This document shows, one piece after another, positions 17,055 through 25,204 of a DNA stretch of 64,000 nt; within the stretch, counting starts at the first letter, position 1; the number at the start of each line of letters is the position of its first letter. Where the stretch lies: assembly GCF_008632955.1 (NCBI RefSeq), contig NZ_CP043959.1:6510001-6574000 (forward strand). Direction: 5' to 3'. The notes below the pieces were generated by a model. It worked only from the letters and a program-made list of their open reading frames with translations. It had not been told where the DNA came from and searched no databases. This DNA comes from Streptomyces tendae (GTDB lineage Bacteria > Actinomycetota > Actinomycetes > Streptomycetales > Streptomycetaceae). The position numbers were made by a program, and so were the translations under genes.

Positions 17055-17981
17055 TTACGAGTGCCCCAGGTCCGCCGAGGTCGTGTCCTCCGTGGCCGGG
17101 ACCGAGCCGGAGTCCGGGGACGGGCGGAGGGGGAAGGGGTCGACGCGGGTCTCGTCGATGACCGGCGGGGCCGGCTGCGGGGGCTTCGGCATGACCGCGG
17201 CCTCCGAGTGGCCGCCGCAGCCGTAGGCCAGGGAGACCACGCGGCCGTCGGCCGGGGAGAACTCGTTGGCGCAGACACCGAACGCCTGGCCCAGCGAGCC
17301 GCCGATCGGGGCGAGGAAGCCGCACGAGTCGCAGGACGCGGGGGCCGCCTGGGCCATCGGGGTCTTGGCGCCGAACGCCTCCTCCCAGCGGTCGGCGGCG
17401 GCGTGCAGGCCGTAGCGGGACAGGACCCGGGCGCGGCGCATGCCCAGTTCCTCGGCGAGCGCCGCGATGGAGCCGCGGGACGGGGCGACGGCCTGCTCGG
17501 CCGGGGTGCCTTCGGTGACCTCCGCGTCCTCGGCCTCCGCCAGGTCCGCGAGGTCGCCGGTCAGCGCCGAGTTCGGCGGCGGCTCGTCCTCACCGGTGTA
17601 GCCCGGCTCCAGCCGCAGGTCGTCCGCGTCGGTGGGCAGCAGGTCGCCCGGGCCCATGTCGCCGGGGCGCAGCCGCTCGCTCCACGGCACCCACTCGGGC
17701 GCGAGGACCGCGTCGGGTCCGGGCAGCAGCACGGCCTCGTCGACCGTGACGATCTTGGCGCGGGAGGCGCGGGCGACGGTGACGGCCCACCGCCAGCCGC
17801 GGTAGCCGAGCTCGCGGCACCCGAAGAAGTGCGTGACGACGCGGTCGCCCTCGGAGACCAGCCCCTCGTGCTCACCCACGACCCCGGGCGCGGCGGCCTC
17901 CTCGGCTGCGGCGCGGGCGAGGTCGACGGCCTCGGCGCACAGACGGTCGGGGGTGCGGCTTCGCGTTGTCGCTGCGCTCAC
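17055..17981 (-). CDS. DUF3027 protein
   Basis: About 308 aa from GTG 17981 (AGGAGAG upstream). Conserved in actinobacteria; function unknown. The N-terminal half holds CAEAVDLARAAAEE and GDRVVTHFFGCRELGYRGWRWAV, the conserved DUF3027 core. The C-terminal part carries a cysteine cluster (SCDSCGFLAPIGG, FGVCANEFSPADG, YGCGGHSE) that could bind zinc. The middle is acidic and probably flexible. It stands alone, divergent from an MFS gene. Confidence 0.85.
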   Translation of the reverse strand: MSAATTRSRTPDRLCAEAVDLARAAAEEAAAPGVVGEHEGLVSEGDRVVTHFFGCRELGYRGWRWAVTVARASRAKIVTVDEAVLLPGPDAVLAPEWVPWSERLRPGDMGPGDLLPTDADDLRLEPGYTGEDEPPPNSALTGDLADLAEAEDAEVTEGTPAEQAVAPSRGSIAALAEELGMRRARVLSRYGLHAAADRWEEAFGAKTPMAQAAPASCDSCGFLAPIGGSLGQAFGVCANEFSPADGRVVSLAYGCGGHSEAAVMPKPPQPAPPVIDETRVDPFPLRPSPDSGSVPATEDTTSADLGHS

Positions 17982-18323
17982 AGGTATCGCTTCTCTCCTA
18001 CGCCGTCTCACGAGTGCGCCACTCCCAGCGCGGGGGGCGGACGGAGCGGACCGGGGGACCGCGTCGACGTCCGCGCCGCAACGTGCTCGGGCGCGCCACC
18101 ATCCATTCTGCGGGATGGCTGAGATAGGCACGCTACCTGCTCGCGTGCGCTGGGCCTACACCGACGGTTGTTACGGAACGGCGCGCGCCGGTCAATCCGG
18201 GCGGCGGGGGGCGTCCCGGGCGGCCTCCGCGCACACCGGCGCGTTCGGCCGTACAGCGGCACGGCGGACCCCGTCCCCGGTGTTACTGCACTACGCACCG
18301 CCATCTCGGGGCACTATGACGTC
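17982..18323. other. Divergent intergenic region, no gene seen
   Basis: 342 bp between the DUF3027 and MFS starts. It must hold both promoters. The only structure I note is an inverted repeat CCATCC...GGATGG around 18100-18118 and GC-rich palindromic stretches. No RNA gene or conserved leader was recognised. Confidence 0.5.
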
Positions 18324-19754
18324 GTGGCCACCGCGAGGACACCCCAGGGCGCCACCGGAACCGGTGGGCCCCAAGAGGGCAAGGGACGCGGCCGCCGCCT
18401 CGGTTCGGTCCGGGCGGGCGGCCGTCTCCGCGCGTTCGGCAGGGCCCTGCGGTTCCCGGTGACCAGAACCGCTCGGGGCATCCGCAAGGTGACCCACGCG
18501 CACGGCGCCGGCGAGTCGGGCCTCGGCAAGCTGATCGAACTGCACGGGGTGAACGGCGCGGGCGACGTGATGATCACCGTGGCGCTGGCGTCCACCGTGT
18601 TCTTCTCCGTCCCGACCGACGAGGCGCGCGGGCGCGTCGCCCTGTACCTGGCGATCACGATGGCGCCGTTCACCCTCCTCGCCCCCGTCGTCGGCCCGCT
18701 CCTCGACAAGCTGCCGCACGGCCGCCGGGCGGCCATGGCGGGCGCGATGCTCGCCCGGGCGCTGCTCGCGCTGGTGCTGTCCGGTGCCGTGGTCAGCGGC
18801 GGTCTCGAGCTGTACCCGGCCGCGCTGGGCGTGCTGGTGGCCTCCAAGGCGTACGGGGTGGTCAGAAGCGCGGTCGTGCCCAGGCTGCTGCCACCCGCCT
18901 TCTCCCTGGTGAAGGCGAACTCCCGGGTCACCCTGGGCGGGCTGCTGGCGACCGGGATCGCCGCCCCGATCGGCGCGGGGCTGCAGCAGGTCGGGCCCCG
19001 CTGGCCGCTGTACGGGGCGTTCGTGCTGTTCGTGACGGGGATGCTGCTGTCGTTCCGGCTGCCACCCAAGGTGGACTCCGCCAAGGGCGAGAGCGTGGCG
19101 CTGCTGGCCGCCGACGACCAGCATCTGCACGGCCCGCACCGCAAGACGGAGAAACCGGGGCTGCGCACGGTCGGCCCGGCCGTCACCCACGCGCTGGCCG
19201 CCAACGCCTCGATCCGCTGCCTCACCGGCTTCCTGATCTTCTTCCTGGCGTTCCTGCTGCGCGAGCACCCGATGACCGGGCAGAGCGCGGCGGTGTCGCT
19301 GGGCATCGTGGGCGTGGCGGCCGGCGCGGGCAACGCGCTGGGCACGGCGGTCGGGGCGGGGCTGCGGTCCCGCGCGCCGGAGATCATCATCGTGACGGTG
19401 GTGGCGGTGGTGCTGGGCGCGGCGATCACGGCTGCGGTGTTCTTCGGCGCGGTGCTCGTGGCGTGTCTCGCGGCCGTCGCCGGGTTCGCGCAGGCGCTGG
19501 CCAAGCTGTCGCTGGACGCGCTGATCCAGCGGGACGTGCCCGAACAGGTGCGGACGTCCGCCTTCGCCCGGTCGGAGACGCTGCTCCAGATGGCGTGGGT
19601 GCTGGGCGGCGCGGTCGGCATCGCGATGCCGCTGATCGGCCGTCTGGGGCTGGCGGTGGGCGCGGCGATCGTCGCCACGGGCTGGCTGACCACCGTCCGC
19701 GGGCTGCTCCGTTCGGCGCGGCAGGGCCACGCCGGGCGGCCGCGTGTGGCGTAA
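18324..19754 (+). CDS. MFS transporter
   Basis: About 476 aa from GTG 18324. A charged N-terminal ~60 residues is followed by about twelve hydrophobic helices, with short loops such as LLDKLPHGRRAAMAG (the MFS A-motif region) and a central cytosolic loop ADDQHLHGPHRKTEKPG. No substrate clue is visible. It is followed 61 bp downstream by the DUF2771 lipoprotein gene on the same strand, then mqnB and mqnD, so all four may share transcription. Confidence 0.88.
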   Translation: MATARTPQGATGTGGPQEGKGRGRRLGSVRAGGRLRAFGRALRFPVTRTARGIRKVTHAHGAGESGLGKLIELHGVNGAGDVMITVALASTVFFSVPTDEARGRVALYLAITMAPFTLLAPVVGPLLDKLPHGRRAAMAGAMLARALLALVLSGAVVSGGLELYPAALGVLVASKAYGVVRSAVVPRLLPPAFSLVKANSRVTLGGLLATGIAAPIGAGLQQVGPRWPLYGAFVLFVTGMLLSFRLPPKVDSAKGESVALLAADDQHLHGPHRKTEKPGLRTVGPAVTHALAANASIRCLTGFLIFFLAFLLREHPMTGQSAAVSLGIVGVAAGAGNALGTAVGAGLRSRAPEIIIVTVVAVVLGAAITAAVFFGAVLVACLAAVAGFAQALAKLSLDALIQRDVPEQVRTSAFARSETLLQMAWVLGGAVGIAMPLIGRLGLAVGAAIVATGWLTTVRGLLRSARQGHAGRPRVA

Positions 19755-19815
19755 CCAGGGGCCACGCCGTACCCCACGTGGCGGGCGGGGCACACCTGCC
19801 CGATAGCCTTCGGCC

Positions 19816-20292
19816 ATGACCACGTTGCAATCCGCTGTGCGACGCCGCCGCGCCGTCGCCGCCGCCGGCGCCGTATCCGCCGGACTGCTCGTCCTGGCCG
19901 CCTGCGACAAGCCGACGCCGATCTCCACCGTCACGGTGGGCAGCGACTCGGTGAGTTCCGAGGCGACCTGTGGTGGCGAGGGCAAGGCCCTGACCACCGA
20001 GACCCTGAACAAGTGCCTCCAGGACAAGGGCATCGACGAGATCAAGGTCGACCCCACGGAGACCGTCCGTTTCGGCGTCGACCCGGACATCGCCGACAAC
20101 GGCTGGACGATCCTGCTGAACGGGCAGCCGCTCGTCGAGTCCACCAAGAAGACCTACCAGGCCATCCCCGGCAGCGTGTTCTTCAACGCCCAGTACGGCG
20201 CCCAGGGCGACTCGACCCTGGTGTCGGTCAAGGAGGGCGAGGACGAGGCGACGGGTCTGTGGTCCTTCCGGCTGAAGAAGGACGAGGACTGA
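19816..20292 (+). CDS. DUF2771 lipoprotein
   Basis: 158-aa predicted lipoprotein. The signal region has RRRR, then a hydrophobic stretch, and the lipobox LVLAAC (Cys about residue 34). The mature part contains VTVGSDSVSSEATC and NGWTILLNGQPLVE, as in the actinobacterial DUF2771 family. Function is unknown; it is expected to be anchored outside the membrane. Its stop codon overlaps the probable start region of mqnB, suggesting coupling. Confidence 0.85.
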   Translation: MTTLQSAVRRRRAVAAAGAVSAGLLVLAACDKPTPISTVTVGSDSVSSEATCGGEGKALTTETLNKCLQDKGIDEIKVDPTETVRFGVDPDIADNGWTILLNGQPLVESTKKTYQAIPGSVFFNAQYGAQGDSTLVSVKEGEDEATGLWSFRLKKDED

Positions 20293-21014
20293 TCACGTCC
20301 CTCGTACGCGTTCTCGTGGCCACCGCGGTCCCCGTCGAGCGGGACGCGGTGGCCGAGGCGTTCCCGGGGCCGGTGCGGGAGGCCGGGCTGCCCGGCGCGG
20401 TCGTGCACCGGACCGGCGGGGGCACCGACGTGCTCGCCGCCGGGGTCGGTCCTGCGCTCGCCGCCGCGTCCACGGCCGCCGCGCTGACCGCCGCCGCCCT
20501 CGACGGCCGGCCCTACGGCCTGGTCGTCTCCGCGGGGATCGCCGGCGGCTTCGCGCCGCACGCGCCCCTCGGGTCCCTCGTCGTCGCCGACGAGATCACC
20601 GCGGCCGATCTGGGTGCCGAGACGGCCGACGGCTTCCTGCCGGTCACCGACCTCGGCTTCGGCACCGTCACCCACCGCCCGCCCGAGACCCTGGTCCGGG
20701 CCGCCGCCACCGCTTCCGGCGCACGCACCGGGACGGTGCTCACCGTGTCGACGGTGACCGGCACCGCCGCCCGCGCCGACGCGCTGCGCGCCCGCCATCC
20801 GCGTGCGCTCGCCGAGGCCATGGAGGGCTTCGGCGTCGCCGAGGCCGCCGCCGCGCACGGCGTGCCCGTGCTTGAGGTGCGGGCGGTGTCGAACCCCGTC
20901 GGCCCGCGCGACCGCGCCGCCTGGCGCATCGGCGACGCCCTGGCCGCCCTCACCGAGGGCTTCGGGAAGCTCGCGCCCGTATTGGAGAGTTGGAACCGGC
21001 ATGACCACCGTTGA
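20289..21014 (+). CDS. mqnB: Futalosine hydrolase (menaquinone biosynthesis)
   Basis: About 241 aa, of the nucleoside phosphorylase/hydrolase fold. In the futalosine pathway it cleaves futalosine to dehypoxanthinyl futalosine and hypoxanthine. Recognisable segments are VLVATAVPVERDAV, VSAGIAGGFAP, VVADEITAADLG, EAMEGFGVAEAA (catalytic region) and VRAVSNPVGPRD. The start is unclear. The conserved N-terminus needs VRVLVATAVP, but no ATG or GTG precedes it closely. CTG 20289, overlapping the upstream TGA, is my choice; GTG 20259 and GTG 20316 are alternatives. It overlaps mqnD by 14 nt. Confidence 0.92.
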   Translation: MITSLVRVLVATAVPVERDAVAEAFPGPVREAGLPGAVVHRTGGGTDVLAAGVGPALAAASTAAALTAAALDGRPYGLVVSAGIAGGFAPHAPLGSLVVADEITAADLGAETADGFLPVTDLGFGTVTHRPPETLVRAAATASGARTGTVLTVSTVTGTAARADALRARHPRALAEAMEGFGVAEAAAAHGVPVLEVRAVSNPVGPRDRAAWRIGDALAALTEGFGKLAPVLESWNRHDHR

Positions 21015-21858
21015 GCAGCAGCAGCTGCGGATCGCCTACTCGCCCTGCCCGAACGACACCTTCGTCTTCGACGCCCTCGCCCACGGCCGCGTCCCCGGCG
21101 CGCCCGCCCTCGACGTCACCTTCGCCGACATCGACATCACCAACGGCATGGCCGAGCGCGGCGAACTGGACGTGCTGAAGGTGTCGTACGCGGTCCTGCC
21201 GTACGTCCTCGACGAGTACGCGCTGCTGCCCTGCGGGGGCGCGCTGGGCCGGGGCTGCGGGCCGCTGGTGCTGACCCGCGAGGCCGGTGTGGACCTCACA
21301 GGGCGGACGGTCGCGGTGCCGAGCGAGAAGTCGACGGCGTACCTGCTGTTCCGGCTGTGGGCGGCGGACGTGGTGCCCGGCGGCGTCGGGGAGATCGTGG
21401 TGATGCCGTTCCACGAGATCATGCCCGCCGTGCGGGACGGGAAGGTCGACGCGGGCCTCGTCATCCACGAGGCGCGCTTCACGTACCGGAACTACGGGCT
21501 GCACAAGCTCGCGGACATGGGCGAGCACTGGGAGGACACCACGGGGCTGCCGATCCCGCTGGGCGCGATCCTCGCCCGGCGCTCGCTCGGCGCGGAGACG
21601 CTGACCCGGCTCGCGGACGCGATCCGCACATCCGTGCGAACGGCCTGGGACGACCCGGAGGCGTCGCGGCCGTACGTCATGGAGCACGCGCAGGAGATGG
21701 ACCCGGCCGTCGCCGACCAGCACATCGGGCTGTACGTCAACGAGTTCACCGCCGACCTCGGCGAGGACGGCTACGCGGCCGTACGCGGGCTGCTCACGCG
21801 CGCGGCGGCCGAAGGGCTGGTTCCGCCCCTCGGCCCGGACGCGCTGCGGTTCCCCTGA
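21001..21858 (+). CDS. mqnD: 1,4-dihydroxy-6-naphthoate synthase
   Basis: 285-aa enzyme of the futalosine menaquinone pathway that converts cyclic dehypoxanthinyl futalosine to 1,4-dihydroxy-6-naphthoate. It has a periplasmic-binding-protein-like fold. Characteristic motifs are IAYSPCPNDTFVFDAL at the N-terminus, DIDITNGMAERGELDVLKVSY, and DAGLVIHEARFTY. It overlaps the end of mqnB by 14 nt, so the two are an operon. Streptomyces uses this pathway instead of the classical men pathway. Confidence 0.95.
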   Translation: MTTVEQQQLRIAYSPCPNDTFVFDALAHGRVPGAPALDVTFADIDITNGMAERGELDVLKVSYAVLPYVLDEYALLPCGGALGRGCGPLVLTREAGVDLTGRTVAVPSEKSTAYLLFRLWAADVVPGGVGEIVVMPFHEIMPAVRDGKVDAGLVIHEARFTYRNYGLHKLADMGEHWEDTTGLPIPLGAILARRSLGAETLTRLADAIRTSVRTAWDDPEASRPYVMEHAQEMDPAVADQHIGLYVNEFTADLGEDGYAAVRGLLTRAAAEGLVPPLGPDALRFP

Positions 21859-21865
21859 CGGCGGT

Positions 21866-22249
21866 CTAGACGTCGAGCTGGTCGGCGACCGCGCGGAGCA
21901 GTCCGGCGATCTTCTTGCCGGCCGCGCGGTCGGGGTAGCGGCCCCGCTCCAGCGACGGCGTGATGTTCTCCAGCAGGGTCGTGAGGTCCTGCACGATGGA
22001 GGCCAGTTCGTCGGGCTTCTTGCGCTGGGCGGCCGCGACCGACGGGGTCGGGTCCAGGATGGTCAGGGAGAGGGCCTGGTCGCCGCGCTGTCCGGCGACC
22101 ACGCCGAACTCCACGCGCTGCCCCGGCTTCAGGGCCTCGACTCCGGCGGGGAGGACCGAGGAATGCACGAAGACGTCACCGCCGTCGTCACGGGAGAGAA
22201 AGCCGAAGCCCTTCTCACCGTTGAACCACTTGACCTTGCCGGTAGGCAC
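21866..22249 (-). CDS. Cold-shock-domain protein with C-terminal extension
   Basis: 127 aa from GTG 22249. Residues 1-66 are a cold-shock domain with RNP-1-like GKVKWFNGEKGFGFLSRD and RNP-2-like DVFVHSSVL. The remaining ~60 residues (PDELASIVQDLTTLLENITPSLERGRYPDRAAGKKIAGLLRAV region) are a predicted helical tail absent from ordinary 67-aa Csp. This two-part form is conserved in actinobacteria. It probably binds single-stranded RNA/DNA; the tail may mediate partner contacts. Confidence 0.9.
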   Translation of the reverse strand: MPTGKVKWFNGEKGFGFLSRDDGGDVFVHSSVLPAGVEALKPGQRVEFGVVAGQRGDQALSLTILDPTPSVAAAQRKKPDELASIVQDLTTLLENITPSLERGRYPDRAAGKKIAGLLRAVADQLDV

Positions 22250-22413
22250 GTCTGTCCTCGCCCTCGTACTCGTCGGGAAAACTGCATCGGAAAACGGCTC
22301 TTGATAGCACTCGGGCGGGCCCGATGACCCGCCGGTACCAAGGCTAATGGTCTTCAGGCCGGTGACAAGACGTCACCGGGGTGTTCCCTCGCGCAGGGAA
22401 CTACCCTGGTCCG

Positions 22414-22686
22414 GTGCGTGACAAAACCCAAGCGAATTCCGCTGCGCCCGGTGACGGCCTGGTCCGTGCCGGCGCCATCGTCTTCTTCGTCGGCGCCGTG
22501 GCCACTCTGGTCACGGTGGCCCCGCTGTTCCTCGGGACGACGCCCTTTCCGACGTACATGTTCGGATTGAGCATGCTCATGGGCGTCGGATTCCTCATCG
22601 CCGGGGCGGGCGTGCTGCGTTCCGCCGCCGCGGGGCGGCGCCGGGCGCGGGCGAGCGCCGTTTCCGGTCAGTTGTCCGAGCAGTAG
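22414..22686 (+). CDS. Small membrane protein, unknown function
   Basis: About 90 aa from GTG 22414. Two transmembrane helices are visible, around residues 17-39 (GAIVFFVGAVATLVTVAPLF) and 48-68 (FGLSMLMGVGFLIAGAGVL), followed by a basic tail. I do not recognise a named family. It is divergent from the CSD gene, and its 3' end overlaps the convergent HAD gene by 19 bp. Confidence 0.7.
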   Translation: MRDKTQANSAAPGDGLVRAGAIVFFVGAVATLVTVAPLFLGTTPFPTYMFGLSMLMGVGFLIAGAGVLRSAAAGRRRARASAVSGQLSEQ

Positions 22687-23300
22687 TCCGAAAACCAGCG
22701 GGGGAATTCCGTCAGGTCCGCGAGAACGGTGTCCGCGCCGGCCTCCCGCAGTTCGGCGGCGTCGCACGGGCCGGTGGCGACGGCGACCGACACCGCGCCC
22801 GCGGTGCGCGCGCCGCGCACGTCGCCCGTGTGGTCGCCGACGTACACCGACGCGCCGTGTTCGCGCAGCGCCAGCGCCTTCTGTTCGGCCCACAGGTCGC
22901 CGATCACGGCGTCCGGCTCGATGCCGAGGTGCGCGAGGTGCAGCTTGGCGTTGGGCTCGTACTTCGCGGTGACCACGATCGCCCGCCCGCCGCGCGCCCG
23001 CACGGCGGCTATCGCCTCCCGGGCGCCGGACATCGCGAGCGTGGGCGTGATCGCGTACTCCGGGTACATCGCCCGGTACAGCTCGGCCGTCTCCTCGACC
23101 CGCTCGGCCGGGAACCAGTTCACCAGCTCCTCCACCAGCGGCGGCCCGAGCCGGCTGACGGCGAGATCGGCGTCGACGTACGTCCCGGTCCGCGCGGCGA
23201 GCGCCTGGTAACAGGCCCGGATCCCGGGCCGGGAGTCGATGAGCGTCATGTCGAGATCGAACCCGACGGTGGGCGCGGCGGGGATGTTCGTGTTGACCAT
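22668..23300 (-). CDS. HAD-superfamily phosphatase
   Basis: 210-aa hydrolase of the phosphoglycolate phosphatase/beta-phosphoglucomutase type. Motif I is GFDLDMTLIDSRPG, with Met in place of the usual Gly after the second Asp. The helical cap region holds LGPPLVEELVNWFP, motif II/III is VVTAKYEPNAKLHL, and motif IV is VYVGDHTGDVRGARTAG. Residues needed for the aspartyl-phosphate chemistry are present. The substrate is unknown. The frame stays open upstream through a repeat block, but MVNTNIPAAP at 23300 is the natural start. Confidence 0.88.
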   Translation of the reverse strand: MVNTNIPAAPTVGFDLDMTLIDSRPGIRACYQALAARTGTYVDADLAVSRLGPPLVEELVNWFPAERVEETAELYRAMYPEYAITPTLAMSGAREAIAAVRARGGRAIVVTAKYEPNAKLHLAHLGIEPDAVIGDLWAEQKALALREHGASVYVGDHTGDVRGARTAGAVSVAVATGPCDAAELREAGADTVLADLTEFPRWFSDYCSDN

Positions 23301-23420
23301 CCCGCCATTGTCCGCCACCGCCCTCGCCCCCGACCCGGGCCCGGGTGACCGACGGACGACTCCGCCAGCCGCGGGCAGTGGCGTGTCCGTGGCGGCGAGC
23401 CCTCGCACTCCGCAGGCAAG

Positions 23421-24010
23421 TCGTGCCTCCCCCAGTGCCTTAAGGGCCTGGGAGGTGCCCCCAGGGCGATGGCCGTCCCCCGCTCGAGCGGAGCCCAGGG
23501 TGGGGGAGGGCGGGCGCGACGGCATCCCTGCCAGCGTGGGGCTGCGCAGTGGCCGCGACGGCCGCCCAGGGTGCCGGGAGCCGTCGCACGCCGGGTGCCG
23601 GCCGCACCTGGCCGGTCGCGCAGTTCCCCGCGCCCCTGAAGGCGCCGCCCCGCCCTCCGCGGGCAGTCGTGCCTCCCCCAGTGCCTTAAGGGCCTGGGGG
23701 TGCCCCCAGGGCGATGGCGGTCCCCCACTCGAGCGGAGCCCAGGGTGGGGGGCGGGCGCGACGGCATCCCTGCCAGCGTGGGGCTGCGCAGTGGCCGCGA
23801 CGGCCGCCCAGGGTGCCGGGAGCCGTCGCACGCCGGGTGCCGGCCGCACCTGGCCGGTCGCGCAGTTCCCCGCGCCCCTGAAAGGCGCCGCCCCGCCCTC
23901 CGCGGGCAGTCGTGCCTCCCCCAGTGCCTTAAGGGCCTGGGGGTGCCCCCAGGGCGATGGCCGTCCCCCGCTCAAGCGGAGCCATCCCGTCGGCGCCGGG
24001 CTGCGCAAAC
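23421..24010. repeat. Two and a half tandem copies of a ~243-bp intergenic repeat
   Basis: Almost identical units begin with TCGTGCCTCCCCCAGTGCCT at 23421, 23667 and 23910 (periods 246 and 243); the third breaks off after about 80-100 bp. Each unit contains the hairpin CCTGGGGGTGCCCCCAGG and the widespread Streptomyces intergenic motif CGCAGTTCCCCGCGCCCCT. The whole 23301-24034 gap has no credible gene; long open frames through it are an effect of GC content and repetition. It separates two genes on the same strand. Confidence 0.9.
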
Positions 24011-24034
24011 GCCCCCCGGCACCGGCAACACGCC

Positions 24035-25087
24035 TCACCGTTCGCGTTGGGACCGCCACAAGAGGAACAGCGCCGAGGTGATCGCCGCCGTGCGGATGAC
24101 CCACGGCCAGGTCTCGGCGAGGGCCGCGTTCATCTGCCCCTCGGCGATCGGCCCGCCCCAGCGCCCCGCCGTCCGCCCCCAGATCCACACGATCCCGCCG
24201 ACGAGGGACAGGCCGGGGAGGACGACCACCGCCGCCTTGACCTCCGCGCGGGTGAGCCGGCGGGAGGCGTAGGCGATGAGCCAGCCGAGGATCAGGGCGA
24301 ACCAGTTGCCCAGCACCGCGCCCACGACCAGGGAGGCGGCGGCGACCAGCAGCAGGGGGTTGCTCCAGCGGCCGGACGGCAGGCGCACCAGGCGGCGGCG
24401 CCGGACCGCGGGAGCCGCCTCGGCCCCGTCGGCGGCAGCGGCCGGGGCGCCCGGCTCGCCGGGAGCCGCCTCGGAGGCGGGCTTCTCCCGCGCCGACGGC
24501 GGCGGCTTGAGGAGCTCGGGGATCTCCACGCCCCCCACGAAGCCCGGCACCTCGTCGCCGGCCCCGAACGGGCTGTTGTCCACCCGCCACCAGTCGGGCT
24601 GGGTCGCGCTGTCGCCGAGCTCGTCCGAACCGGCCCGGTGCGGCGGTGACGGCACGTCGGCGGGCGCGGGCGGCGGCGCGGACGGGCGGGGCCGGGGCAC
24701 GACCCGGCGCAGCACGCCACCGCCCCTTCCCCCACCAAACTTGGCGCCACCGGACTTCGCGTCACCGGACGTGGCGCCACCCGCCTTCGCCCCCCGCTCC
24801 GGCTCCCGCTGCACCGGCACGGCCGCGGACTGCTCCGACGCGCCCGGGACGGCACCGGGGGAATCCTCCGCCGCGGCGACCACCTCGGTCGGCGTGCCCA
24901 TGCGGGCGATGATGCGGCGGACGGCGGCGGGCGAATCGACCACGGCCTTCGCGCGGCGCCGGTCGATCTCGTCGCGCAGCTCCGCGACCAGCCGCATCCG
25001 CGCCGCCGACGGCAACTGCCGCTGCTGCGCCACGTCGCCGACGCGGCTCAGATACTCGTAGACGACCTGATCACTCTCGATACCCAC
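24035..25087 (-). CDS. Membrane protein with N-terminal helical prefix domain
   Basis: About 350 aa from GTG 25087 (GGAGGGGAC upstream). The first ~70 residues are helical (SDQVVYEYLSRVGDVAQQRQLPS, then AELRDEIDRRR and IIARMGTPTEVVAAA), resembling the DUF1700/HAAS or permease-prefix type. A long Pro/Gly/Ala-rich disordered linker follows, containing GG-rich repeats (GGATSGDAKSGGAKFGGG). At least three C-terminal transmembrane helices follow (NPLLLVAAASLVVGAVLGNW onwards). Function is unknown. It is divergent from the helicase-associated gene. Confidence 0.75.
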   Translation of the reverse strand: MGIESDQVVYEYLSRVGDVAQQRQLPSAARMRLVAELRDEIDRRRAKAVVDSPAAVRRIIARMGTPTEVVAAAEDSPGAVPGASEQSAAVPVQREPERGAKAGGATSGDAKSGGAKFGGGRGGGVLRRVVPRPRPSAPPPAPADVPSPPHRAGSDELGDSATQPDWWRVDNSPFGAGDEVPGFVGGVEIPELLKPPPSAREKPASEAAPGEPGAPAAAADGAEAAPAVRRRRLVRLPSGRWSNPLLLVAAASLVVGAVLGNWFALILGWLIAYASRRLTRAEVKAAVVVLPGLSLVGGIVWIWGRTAGRWGGPIAEGQMNAALAETWPWVIRTAAITSALFLLWRSQRER

Positions 25088-25204
25088 GAAGTCCCCTCCG
25101 GGACGGATGCGTCGGGACACCGTCGGCCGACGGTATCGCGACTGCGGCGGGCCGACCCAACTCCCGGCACGCCACGGACGTACCCACCCGCTAACGTGAG
25201 GCGG

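Noticed and set aside
23301..24590. Upstream extension of the HAD protein to 640 residues
   Set aside because: The extension translates the tandem repeats and part of the next gene; the HAD domain starts at residue 1 of the short form.
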